Shown here: piece after piece, positions 56,484 to 64,000 of the stretch
How the letters are laid out: each line of letters starts with the position of its first letter
Position numbering within the stretch: position 1 is the first letter of the stretch
Assembly (NCBI GenBank): GCA_035554635.1
Contig: DATMIB010000004.1
Location: 46,236-110,235, forward strand
Direction: 5' to 3'
DNA length: 64,000 nt
Origin: RPQJ01 sp035554635
GTDB taxonomy: Bacteria; Pseudomonadota; Gammaproteobacteria; Steroidobacterales; Steroidobacteraceae
Program-made: the position numbers and the translations under genes
The notes under the pieces: generated by a model
What the model saw: the letters and a program-made list of their open reading frames with translations, nothing else
Database searches by the model: none
Told to the model about the DNA's origin: nothing

Positions 56484-57547
56484 CAGCGCCTCCCTCGCGG
56501 TCGTCGAGCCCACCAGAGACCGAAGCCGAGCACGAGCATCGTCAGCAGCCACGACCCGATGCCCAGCGTGACGAGTCGACCGGCGGCACCGAGCGCCTCA
56601 CCGGTGTGCACAGGGTACAGGTTGCTCATGAACGCCGTCGCGGCGGGCGCCTGGAGCGCGTTCTCCCTGCGCAGCAAGCGCCCGTCGGCCGCCGCCACAT
56701 AGACGACGCTCGTGCCATAGACGCGACGCCATTCGTCGGGCTGGCGCACGCGGATCCGGTACCACGGCTGCTCATCGGACGGAAACGAGACGCCACTGAG
56801 CGCCGCACCGGGGTACTGCGCGAGCGCGACTTCCATGGCTTTTGCGGAAGCCACGGGTGGCGACGCCGGCGCCGCGACCTGCTGCAACTCCGGCGGTGTC
56901 GTGTCCAGCCCGAGTGCACGCGTCAGCGACGACTCGAACGTGAGCAGCACGCCGGCGCCGACGATCACCACGGCAGGCAACGCGAGCCACAACCCCGCGG
57001 CGCGGTGCCAGGCATACCGTCGCGCGGCACCGGGCCGTGCCTTGCGCGGCCACAGCACGGTGCGCCATTGCCCCGCGCGGGCGGGCCACGCGATCACGAG
57101 CCCGAGCACGACCGAGCTCAACAGCACCAGCCCGCTCAGACCGACGATGGTCTTGCCGGTGTCGCCCGCGAACAGCGTCTGGTGCAGGGTCGCCGCCGTC
57201 GGGATGAAGCCTGCGCCCGAGGCCCTCGTGCGCAACTCGCGGCCTGCGCCGTCGACGCGCACGACCTCCGTATCTCCGGCCGCATCGTCGACGTAGAGGT
57301 CGAACCGCCCGTCCACGCCACCGCTGGCCCACAGGCTCGTGACCTTGCGGCCCGCAGGGTCCGCCTCGATCGCCTCGATGCGGGCCCCGAGCGCGGCGAC
57401 ATCCAGTGGCACCGCGGCCGCGGCGAGCGGCGCGTCGTCGAGTTCCCAGCGATACACCATCAACAGGCCGGTCAGCGCCTGCGACAGCCAGAGCACGCCG
57501 AGGCCGAAGGCCAGCCAGCGGTGCACGCGGCGCAACGTGGCTTTCAT
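56483..57547 (-). CDS. PepSY-associated membrane protein
   Basis: 354 residues. Membrane helix at the N-terminus (RWLAFGLGVLWLSQALTGLLMVYRWEL), a periplasmic loop with a PepSY-like segment, FAGDTGKTIVGLSGLVLLSSVVLGLVIAW as the second helix, RRYAWHRAAGLWLALPAVVIVGAGVLLTF as the third, a second PepSY-like loop (AKAMEVALAQYPGAALSGVSFPSD) and a C-terminal helix. Conserved His residues at helix ends (VHRW, LHQT, WHRA, VHTG) could bind haem. Relatives are linked to ferric-siderophore reduction. Its stop shares one base with the permease start. Confidence 0.87.
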   Translation of the reverse strand: MKATLRRVHRWLAFGLGVLWLSQALTGLLMVYRWELDDAPLAAAAVPLDVAALGARIEAIEADPAGRKVTSLWASGGVDGRFDLYVDDAAGDTEVVRVDGAGRELRTRASGAGFIPTAATLHQTLFAGDTGKTIVGLSGLVLLSSVVLGLVIAWPARAGQWRTVLWPRKARPGAARRYAWHRAAGLWLALPAVVIVGAGVLLTFESSLTRALGLDTTPPELQQVAAPASPPVASAKAMEVALAQYPGAALSGVSFPSDEQPWYRIRVRQPDEWRRVYGTSVVYVAAADGRLLRRENALQAPAATAFMSNLYPVHTGEALGAAGRLVTLGIGSWLLTMLVLGFGLWWARRPRGRR

Positions 57548-57563
57548 GTGCGGCCGGCCGGGT

Positions 57564-58583
57564 TCACTTCGCGCGAACCGCGTCGTCGGCGACGTGCAGC
57601 GTGTCACGCAGCCAGCGTGCGCCGTCGCCGATCGCACGGTCCGCCACCGGTGCGATCGACACCGCCTCGATGAACGAGTGCGTCGCGCCCGCGTACACGT
57701 TCAACGCGACCGGCACGCCGGCCGCCCGCAGTCGTGCCGCCATCTGGTGGCTCTGCTCGGTCAGCACGTCGCACTCGGGGATCGTCAGACACATCGGCGG
57801 CAGGCCCTCGAGCCGTGCACGCAACGGCATCGCGAGCGGTTCGTTGCGCAGGTCCGCGCCACCCGTGTAGTTGTTCCAGAAGTACTCCACTTCCTCCGCG
57901 GTCAGCACCGCGCCCGGCCCGCCGAAGCGACGCATCGCCTCGGACGAGCAATGCTTGTCGAACGCGGGATAGATCAGCAGCAGCCCGTGCACGTAGTCCG
58001 CCTGGCCTGTGTCACGCAGCGCAATCGCGGAGCAGATCGAGAGGTTGCCGCCGGCCGAGTCGCCGCCCAGCGCGATCCGCCCGGCGTCGACGCCGAGCGT
58101 CGCGCCGTGCTCGTGCAGCCAGCGCACGACGCCGACGACCTGGTTGAGCGCCACCGGAAATTGCGCTTCCGGTGCGAGCGCGTAATCGACGCCCACGACG
58201 AGCGCCCCCGCGCGTGCCGCGTACTCGCGCATCACGCGGTCGTGCGTGTCGAGGCTGAAGAGCGTCCAGCCGCCGCCGTGCATGTAGACGAGCGCGGGTG
58301 CGGGACGCTCGGCGACGCCCGGGTCGTAGAGGCGCACGCGGACCGCACCGGCGTCGGTGTCGAGCACACGCTCGGCCGTGCTCCGCATGACGGGGCCGCC
58401 CTCGCGCCAGGGCGCACGCACCTGCTCGGCCACTGCGCGCATCTCGATGACGGGCAGCTCGCGACCGGCGGTGAGCCGAGCATAGTCGGCGTTGACCCGC
58501 GACACGAACCGGCGGATGTCAGGATCGATGCCGTCGGCCGCGGCCAGCGCTTCGTCCCTGCACGCGTCACCTGCGTCACTCAT
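57564..58583 (-). CDS. Alpha/beta hydrolase, hormone-sensitive-lipase family (third of three)
   Basis: 339 residues from ATG 58583. HGGGWTLFS oxyanion region, YALAPEAQFP, GDSAGGNLS nucleophile elbow, PECDVLTEQS for the acid and GATHSFIEAV for the His. The N-terminal cap includes IRRFVSRVNADYARL. It resembles acetyl esterases of the HSL branch. The PepSY gene starts 16 bases after its stop, so it probably leads the minus-strand run toward the permease and pruA. It is divergent from an AraC-type regulator with a 186-base gap, which could hold the control site for both. Confidence 0.88.
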   Translation of the reverse strand: MSDAGDACRDEALAAADGIDPDIRRFVSRVNADYARLTAGRELPVIEMRAVAEQVRAPWREGGPVMRSTAERVLDTDAGAVRVRLYDPGVAERPAPALVYMHGGGWTLFSLDTHDRVMREYAARAGALVVGVDYALAPEAQFPVALNQVVGVVRWLHEHGATLGVDAGRIALGGDSAGGNLSICSAIALRDTGQADYVHGLLLIYPAFDKHCSSEAMRRFGGPGAVLTAEEVEYFWNNYTGGADLRNEPLAMPLRARLEGLPPMCLTIPECDVLTEQSHQMAARLRAAGVPVALNVYAGATHSFIEAVSIAPVADRAIGDGARWLRDTLHVADDAVRAK

Positions 58584-58769
58584 CGTCGCAAACCCCTGCT
58601 GCTGCTGCGTTTCCGGGTCTCGCCGCGCCACCGACCGGGCCGCGCCACATGGATCGGCCCGCTTCTTGTCCGGGGACGTTCGCTACTGATAACCTCGGGT
58701 CGGCTCCCATGCCGTCGGCGTCGGAACAGTTTTCGTCTCGGATGGGCCAGAGGCTCGGTGAGTTCACGC

Positions 58770-59552
58770 ATGGCTCGAAGCACTCGCGGAGACGACTATC
58801 AGGACGTGCCGCGCCCGGTCGCGGCGCTGGCGGACGAGTATCCGCCGAACTCCTACGACCCTCCGCACTCGCACAAGCGCGGCCAGCTGGTCTACGCGAT
58901 CAGCGGCGTGCTCGTCTGCACGACGCGGGACGCGACGTTCGTCGTGCCGCCGCAGCGCGCGCTGTGGGTCCCGAGCGGCGTCGTGCACGAGGCGCGCACG
59001 CGCGGCCACGTCTCGCTGCGCACGCTCTACCTCGACGACGATGCCGCGACGGGCCTGCCGCGCACGTGCCTGACGATCGAGGTCTCGACGCTGCTGCGCG
59101 AACTCATCGTCGAGGCGACGCGCATCCCGATCGAGTACGACGTCGATTCGCGCGACGGCCGCGTCATGGCGCTGATCGTCGACGAGATCCGCAGCGCCCA
59201 CCGCACGCCGCTGCACGTGCCGATGCCGCGTCACGTCCAGCTCGTGCGCATCTGCCACGCGATCCTCAAGGACCCTGCGCAGAACGACGTGCTCGACGAC
59301 TGGGCCGTCGCCGCGGGCATGTCGCGACGCACGTTCACGCGCATCTTCCGCAACGAGACGGGCGTGACGTTCGCGACCTGGCGGCAGAACGTGCGCCTGA
59401 TCGAGGCGATGTCGCGGCTGTCGACCGGCCAGTCGGTCACGGCAGTGGCGTTCGACGTCGGCTACAGCAGTCCGAGCGCCTTCACCGCGATGTTCCGGCG
59501 CGCGTTCGGCGTGCCGCCCACCCAGTATTTCGTGGCCGCGCAACCGCACTGA
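58770..59552 (+). CDS. AraC-family transcriptional regulator with cupin domain (NimR-like)
   Basis: 260 residues. The N-terminal cupin sensor has PPHSHKRGQLVYAISGVLVCTT and VPPQRALWVPSGVVHEA. The C-terminal double helix-turn-helix shows LDDWAVAAGMSRRTFTRIFRNETGVTFATWRQNVRL and VTAVAFDVGYSSPSAFTAMFRRAFG. This class often controls a neighbouring divergent gene, here the HSL-type hydrolase gene. ATG 58770 has GGTGAG nine bases upstream; longer readings toward 57339 run antisense through the hydrolase. Confidence 0.9.
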   Translation: MARSTRGDDYQDVPRPVAALADEYPPNSYDPPHSHKRGQLVYAISGVLVCTTRDATFVVPPQRALWVPSGVVHEARTRGHVSLRTLYLDDDAATGLPRTCLTIEVSTLLRELIVEATRIPIEYDVDSRDGRVMALIVDEIRSAHRTPLHVPMPRHVQLVRICHAILKDPAQNDVLDDWAVAAGMSRRTFTRIFRNETGVTFATWRQNVRLIEAMSRLSTGQSVTAVAFDVGYSSPSAFTAMFRRAFGVPPTQYFVAAQPH

Positions 59553-59642
59553 CGCGCCGCCCGCGGGGAGTTTCGGCATGGCAGGCGTTCCTGTGGCGGC
59601 CCGTTCGCGGATGGATCGTCGCGGTCGGATGATCGGCTGACC

Positions 59643-60335
59643 GTGCCCGGGCACATCGGCATCGTGGGTTGTTCGGCGGAGGGTGCTGCACTCTGCTACC
59701 GGACGATCTGTCTCGAAGGCTCGGCGCTGCTGCGGCGTGAGGACACGCACCCCGAAGTCTCGCTCCACACGCACTCGCTCGGCGCTTACGTGTCACACCT
59801 CGAGGCGGGTGACCTCGCGGGCGTCGCGGACCTGATGCTCGACTCGGCGAACAAGCTCGCATGCGCCGGTGCCGACTTCCTGGTCTGCCCCGACAACACG
59901 ATCCACGAGGCACTGCCGCTGGTCCTGGACCGCAGCCCGCGGCCATGGCTGCACATCGCCGAAGTGGTCGCAGAGGAAGCCGCCGCGCGCGGGTTCCGGC
60001 GCGTCGGCGTGACCGGGACGGCGTGGCTGGTGCGCAGCGACGTCTATCCCTCGCGGCTCGGAGCGGCCGGCATCGAGGCGGTCCGGCCCGCGGACGAGGA
60101 TCGCGACACGACGGCACGGATCATCATGACCGAACTGGTCCGTGGGCAGTTCCGCCGCGACAGCATCAGCGAACTCGAGCGGGTGGTGCGACGCCTCGTC
60201 GACCGCGGCTGTGACGCGGTCGTGCTCGGGTGCACGGAGTTGCCGCTGGTGCTCGGAGATCACAACTCGCCCGTGCCCACGCTCGATTCGACCCGGCTGC
60301 TGGCACGTGCGGCGCTGCGCCACGCGATCGACTGA
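59643..60335 (+). CDS. Aspartate/glutamate racemase family protein
   Basis: 230 residues starting at GTG 59643. Two catalytic-type cysteines are seen: FLVCPDNTIHEA and VVLGCTELPLVLG. The N-terminal loop reads GIVGCSAEGAALCYR where most relatives have GGMGP. The family interconverts L- and D-aspartate or glutamate without cofactor, or acts on related acids. It is 90 bases downstream of the AraC gene. The substrate is not certain because the N-terminal loop differs. Confidence 0.86.
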   Translation: MPGHIGIVGCSAEGAALCYRTICLEGSALLRREDTHPEVSLHTHSLGAYVSHLEAGDLAGVADLMLDSANKLACAGADFLVCPDNTIHEALPLVLDRSPRPWLHIAEVVAEEAAARGFRRVGVTGTAWLVRSDVYPSRLGAAGIEAVRPADEDRDTTARIIMTELVRGQFRRDSISELERVVRRLVDRGCDAVVLGCTELPLVLGDHNSPVPTLDSTRLLARAALRHAID

Positions 60336-60459
60336 CGCGCGCCCTGTACCGTAGCCCGCTTCGCTGGACTCCCGCACGCACTGCAAATCCGGGCCCGCCA
60401 CGCTCCACCCGCGTCACCGCGCCTATACTGCCGACGCTGGACCACGGAGGGGCCGAACC

Positions 60460-60648
60460 ATGGATCCGATGACGATGCTGCTGCTGGCGGCGCTCGCAGC
60501 CACGGTACTGGCGCTGTTCACCGGCTTGCTGTCGATGAGTGGCGGCGAGGCCGTCGACAACCAGTTCTCGGAGCCCTTGATGTGGGCTCGCGTCGGGCTG
60601 CAGGGGCTCACGATCGTGCTGCTGCTCGTCGCAGTGCTGTTGCGCTGA
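60460..60648 (+). CDS. Small twin-transmembrane protein, HIG1-like
   Basis: 62 residues: two membrane helices (LLLAALAATVLALFTGLL and RVGLQGLTIVLLLVAVLL) joined by a short polar loop with SMSGG and NQFSEPLMWARVGLQG, which resembles the HIG1 domain of bacterial twin-helix proteins. Mitochondrial relatives tune cytochrome oxidase; the bacterial role is not settled. ATG 60460 is preceded by GGAGGGG at a fitting distance, and TATACT at 60424-60429 may be a -10 box. It is too small for most gene finders but has a clean ribosome site. Confidence 0.75.
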   Translation: MDPMTMLLLAALAATVLALFTGLLSMSGGEAVDNQFSEPLMWARVGLQGLTIVLLLVAVLLR

Positions 60649-60666
60649 CCCTTTGCAACGCAGCCC

Positions 60667-60682
60667 GCGTCTCGCGAGACGC
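60667..60682. terminator. Perfect 16-base palindrome between convergent stops
   Basis: GCGTCTCGCGAGACGC lies between the small membrane protein stop (60648) and the amidohydrolase stop (60684). It can fold as a six-pair stem with a CGCG loop on both strands. On the plus strand it is followed by TTC and AATTC, not by a full T-run. Probable bidirectional terminator. Confidence 0.5.
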
Positions 60683-60683
60683 T

Positions 60684-63600
60684 TCAGAATTCGCGCGGCG
60701 GGCGCCGCAGCGCCACCTCGTCGTACACGCGCCCGTCCTTGACGACGCGGTGGATCCGCAGCGTGTTGGCGACGTCGACGAGCGGGTCTGCGTCGAGCAC
60801 GACGAAGTCCGCGAACTTGCCGACCTCGAGGCTGCCGAATTCCGCCTGGCGCCCGATCGCGGTCGCAGAACCAAGCGTCGCCGCGCGCAGCGCCTCGTGC
60901 GGACTCATGCCGCCGGCCACGTGGGCCTGGATTTCCCAGTGCGTGCCGACGCCGGGATAGTTGCCGTGCGCACCGATGCCGATCACGCCGCCTGCACGCT
61001 GGATCGCGGCCGCGCCGGCCGCCATCGGTCCGTAGACATAGTCGCGCGACGCCACCCACGGCAGCCGTGCAAACAGGCGTTCGCGCGCGTTCGCGGGATA
61101 CCATTTCGCAATCACTGGATCGCCGAGCGCGTCCGTGCGCTCGATGTAGTCGTGGCCGCCGGGCGGACCGCCGTGCGAGATCATCAACGTCTGCACGCTG
61201 CTGGTGCCCGAACGCGCCATCAGCTCGACCACGTCGCGACGCAACGGGAACACGCCGAACGCGTGTTCGTTGCCGGCGAAGCCGTCGAGCACGTGCGTGA
61301 GGCCGAGCTTCATGTCGACGGCGCCCTCGGCCGTCGGCATCACCCCCTGCTCGTGCGCCGCCATCGCGATCCACTGGCGGTCGCGTCGCGAACCGATGCG
61401 GTACTGCTTCACGTTGCGCGTGCGGTAGTGCTCGGCGTAGCGACTCACCAGCGCCCGCGCATCGTCGAGCGAGCGCAGACGATTGAACGAGAACATCGCG
61501 GTGCCGGTCGTGTGGAGCCGCGGCCCGACGACCAGTCCGGCGTCGATCAGGTCGGCGTAGGCGAACATGTCGACCGACAGTGACGACGGGTCGAGCAGCG
61601 AGGTCACGCCATAGGCGAGCGTCGCGCGCAACTGCCAGTCGTCGAACTGCAGCACGTTGCGGCGGATGCCGCCAACGTGATGGTGCGCGTCGATCAGGCC
61701 CGGCACGACGTACTTGCCGGTCGCATCGATCACATTCGCGCCGGCGGGCACGGCGACACCGCCACGCGGGCCAAGCGCGACGATGCGCGTACCGGTCACG
61801 ATGAGGTCCGCGTCACGCAACACTTCGTCGCCGCGCATGGTCACGAGCGTTGCGCCGCGCAACACCCAGCTGCGGTGCGGTCTGTCGCGTGGCACTTCGA
61901 CGCGTGCCACAAACTGCCGCGTTGCGGCCGCGATCGCCGGCGCGACCGAGCGCGCCGTCGCGCTGGCCGGCACCGCCGCGAGCGGCAGACGATGGAACGT
62001 CGAGCCGAGGCCCCAGGTGATCGTGGCCCCGTCGTCGGCCCATCCCGAATAATCGGCACCGACGGACGTCAGCCGGATCGCGGGGGCCTCCGGCTTGTTG
62101 AGGTCGATGGGCTCCTTCGCTGTGCCCTTGGTCGGGACGGGCACGAGGTACAGCTGCTGCGAGAACAGCACCAGCGCGTGCCGGCCGTCCGGGCTGATGC
62201 GGATGTCGGACGCCGGCGCCGGGTCCTCGCTGAAGTAGTAGCCGGGGCCGACCATCGACAGCACGACGCGGCGCCACGAGCCGTCGCGCGCGATCGCCTC
62301 GAGCCCGGCGCCGGTGTGCAGGTACACGCGATCGGGCTCGCGCGTGAACTGCGGCGAGCCGTCCAACGGGCCGGACGCGACCACGCGTGCACGACCCTCG
62401 TCGAGCGTGATCTCGACCAGGTCGGCCTGGCGCAGGAAGCCGCCGGTGCGACCCGTCCACATCGGCTCCTGCAGGGTTTCGTGACGCTCCTGCGCGCTCG
62501 AACGCAGGGCCATGACGCTGCGCGCGCCAGGCACGAACGCGACGTCGGAATAGAAGTACGCGTCGTCGCGCGTCAGGCGGCGCGCGCGACCGCTGCGGAC
62601 GTCGGCATTCCAGATTGCGCCGCCGTCGACGGTCCAGGTCACGTAGGCCAGCGAACGTCCGTCGCGCGACCAGGCCGGATGGAACTGCGGCGGGCCGCCG
62701 GCCACGAGTGGCCGCAGCGATGCTGGACCGGCGCCGTCGAGCGGCATCACATGGATGCGACCGAGCGCCGAGAACGCGAGTCGGCGGCCGTCGGGCGACT
62801 GGCGTGGCTCCTCGATCAGGCGCGCGCGCACGGGCCCCGTCTCCTGTCGCAGGTCCTGGCGCAACAGCGGCCCCAGTTCGAGGCCGACCTGCGCCTGAAA
62901 CGCGATCGGCTGCGTCGCGCCGTCCGCAATCGCGACGCGTGCGAACCGCCCTTCACGCGTCAGCACGAGCGTGCGGCCGTCCGGCGTGAACGCGTAGCCC
63001 GGCAGCAGGTCGCGCGTGGGCACCGCTTCCTGCGCATCGCGCTGGATCGGGAACAGCAGCATCCGGTCCGTACCGGTCGCGAGGTCGCGCAGGCGCAGCC
63101 CGGTCTGCCCGTCCTGGCGCACCGCGTAGACAAGCGTCGCGCCGTCGGGCGAAAGCACCGGCCGCACCGCGCTGCCGACGTGCTTGACCACCGGGTCGGT
63201 GCGCCCCGTGCGCAGGTCGCGGCGCTCGATCGACCACAACGGCAGCGTGACGTCGTCTTCGAACACGGGGCCGCTGCGCACGGCGTAGTAGACGTAGCGA
63301 CCGTCGGGCGAGGCTGTGACGCCGAGCGCGTTGGTGCCACGGGTCGACAATTCCTGTCGCTCGCCGGTCGCGAGGTCGTAACGCCACAGTTCGATCGCGT
63401 TGCGGTCCGCGCGGTAGAGCGAGACGTAGAGCGCGCGTCCGTCGGGCGCCCACTCGGGCGAGATCAACTCGTTCGGCCCGTCGTTGGCACTGATTTGCCG
63501 GGCCTGCGAGCCGTCGGGTCGCATGACCCAGAGGTTCTCCGCGCCGGAACGATCGCTCAGGAACGCGAGCCAGCCGCCGTCGGGCGACCACGCCGGTTGC

Positions 63601-63911
63601 GAGTCGAACGCGATGCCGCGCGTCAGTGCCGTCGCGCGACCGCCATCGATGTCGAGACGGTAGAGATCGCCGAGCAGGTCGAAGACGAGGTCGCGCCCGT
63701 TGGGCGCGACGTCGACCGACAGCCACGTGCCTTCATCGGTCTCGAACGCGATGTTGCGCGTCGGCTGCAGCGGCAGGCCCGGGTCGGGATTGCCGTCGCC
63801 AGAGCCCGCCGCGCTCGACGTCGCCGCCAGCGTAGCCAGCGCCGCTGTCGCGGCACAGCCGAGCGCGCACGCGCCGACGCTCCGCACCCACCGTCGACGC
63901 GCTGCAGTCAT
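60684..63911 (-). CDS. Exported TolB-type beta-propeller/amidohydrolase fusion protein
   Basis: 1075 residues from ATG 63911 (GAGG ribosome site nine bases before). A signal-like segment (VRSVGACALGCAATAALATLAAT) is followed by repeated WD40-like PD40/TolB units, with motifs such as SPDGGWLAFLSDRSG, APDGRALYVS, SPDGRYVYYAV and SPDGRHALVLFSQ. From about residue 700 an amidohydrolase (urease-like) domain begins: VIDATGKYVVPGLIDAHHHVGG with the His-x-His metal site, LMISHGGPPGGHDY, AHGNYPGVGTHWE, and SLEVGKFADFVVLDADPL near the end. It resembles periplasmic dipeptidase or hydrolase fusions; the substrate is unknown. Confidence 0.9.
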   Translation of the reverse strand: MTAARRRWVRSVGACALGCAATAALATLAATSSAAGSGDGNPDPGLPLQPTRNIAFETDEGTWLSVDVAPNGRDLVFDLLGDLYRLDIDGGRATALTRGIAFDSQPAWSPDGGWLAFLSDRSGAENLWVMRPDGSQARQISANDGPNELISPEWAPDGRALYVSLYRADRNAIELWRYDLATGERQELSTRGTNALGVTASPDGRYVYYAVRSGPVFEDDVTLPLWSIERRDLRTGRTDPVVKHVGSAVRPVLSPDGATLVYAVRQDGQTGLRLRDLATGTDRMLLFPIQRDAQEAVPTRDLLPGYAFTPDGRTLVLTREGRFARVAIADGATQPIAFQAQVGLELGPLLRQDLRQETGPVRARLIEEPRQSPDGRRLAFSALGRIHVMPLDGAGPASLRPLVAGGPPQFHPAWSRDGRSLAYVTWTVDGGAIWNADVRSGRARRLTRDDAYFYSDVAFVPGARSVMALRSSAQERHETLQEPMWTGRTGGFLRQADLVEITLDEGRARVVASGPLDGSPQFTREPDRVYLHTGAGLEAIARDGSWRRVVLSMVGPGYYFSEDPAPASDIRISPDGRHALVLFSQQLYLVPVPTKGTAKEPIDLNKPEAPAIRLTSVGADYSGWADDGATITWGLGSTFHRLPLAAVPASATARSVAPAIAAATRQFVARVEVPRDRPHRSWVLRGATLVTMRGDEVLRDADLIVTGTRIVALGPRGGVAVPAGANVIDATGKYVVPGLIDAHHHVGGIRRNVLQFDDWQLRATLAYGVTSLLDPSSLSVDMFAYADLIDAGLVVGPRLHTTGTAMFSFNRLRSLDDARALVSRYAEHYRTRNVKQYRIGSRRDRQWIAMAAHEQGVMPTAEGAVDMKLGLTHVLDGFAGNEHAFGVFPLRRDVVELMARSGTSSVQTLMISHGGPPGGHDYIERTDALGDPVIAKWYPANARERLFARLPWVASRDYVYGPMAAGAAAIQRAGGVIGIGAHGNYPGVGTHWEIQAHVAGGMSPHEALRAATLGSATAIGRQAEFGSLEVGKFADFVVLDADPLVDVANTLRIHRVVKDGRVYDEVALRRPPREF

Positions 63912-63921
63912 GCCGCAAACC

Positions 63922-64000
63922 TCAGTGACGATAGGCGGGCGCAGCGCCGCCACGCAGCGCCGCGGGTGCGTAGCGGCGCGCGAGGTCGCGATGACGGGCA
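63922..64000 (-). CDS. Possible 3' end of an upstream minus-strand gene
   Basis: An open frame enters from the window edge and reads ARHRDLARRYAPAALRGGA, then APAYRH and a TGA stop at 63922, ten bases before the amidohydrolase start. The tight spacing fits an operon partner. Twenty-five residues are too few to name a family, and another frame is open here too. Confidence 0.35.
   Translation of the reverse strand, partial: ARHRDLARRYAPAALRGGAAPAYRH

Overview
This is one continuous stretch of very GC-rich bacterial chromosome. It is densely coding, has strong G/C bias at third codon positions, and shows no rRNA or tRNA gene, no CRISPR array, no insertion sequence and no phage gene that I can recognise. 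The gene set (glutathione-dependent formaldehyde detoxification, TonB-dependent receptors, cytochrome c4, RlpA, quinol-type NO reductase, a GlyGly-CTERM protein, wax-ester synthase, REP-like palindromes) points to an aerobic Gram-negative Pseudomonadota. A high-GC gammaproteobacterium near Nevskiales, Steroidobacterales or Xanthomonadales is my best guess; that placement is inference.

Layout. 1-8.5 kb: the end of frmA and then frmB (formaldehyde to formate), two glutathione S-transferases, a VOC protein, a GNAT acetyltransferase, a minus-strand trio with overlapping genes (sulfotransferase-like, class IV aminotransferase-like, DUF1330), an exported methyltransferase-fold protein and a LysR regulator. 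8.5-12.5 kb: trehalose module otsB-GH15-otsA, translationally coupled. 12.6-17.1 kb: ThDP enzyme, SBF-type transporter, epimerase and SDR, the last three overlapping. 17.3-23 kb: ExoD-like protein, then a lipid block (DUF2505, wax ester synthase/DGAT, DUF3047, acyl-CoA ligase). 23.1-25.1 kb: two convergent cyclic-di-GMP-type genes, one with a zinc-binding CZB domain and one with a degenerate GGDEF plus hemerythrin. 25.2-31.7 kb: iron-type alcohol dehydrogenase, amidase, PQQ alcohol dehydrogenase with a haem domain, and a surface-type VWA protein.

31.8-37.8 kb is a four-gene minus-strand operon whose products should all be exported: cytochrome c4, di-haem peroxidase, a parallel beta-helix protein ending in a cytochrome c domain, and a TonB-dependent receptor. 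37.8-41.7 kb: AlkB, two convergent HSL-type hydrolases, DUF2061 and RlpA. 42-48.3 kb: gltBD glutamate synthase. 48.3-50.7 kb: qNor. 50.9-58.6 kb (minus): siderophore-type TonB receptor, pruA, APC permease, PepSY membrane protein, HSL-type hydrolase; a divergent AraC regulator follows. 59.6-64 kb: Asp/Glu racemase family protein, a small twin-helix membrane protein, and a 1075-residue beta-propeller/amidohydrolase fusion.

Two places look most worth following up. The first is the aminotransferase-like protein at 4946-5875, where the residue aligned with the PLP-binding lysine is histidine; it is embedded in an overlapping operon with a sulfotransferase-like gene. The second is the beta-helix/cytochrome/peroxidase/TonB operon at 31836-37752, which looks like a complete extracytoplasmic redox system of unknown substrate.
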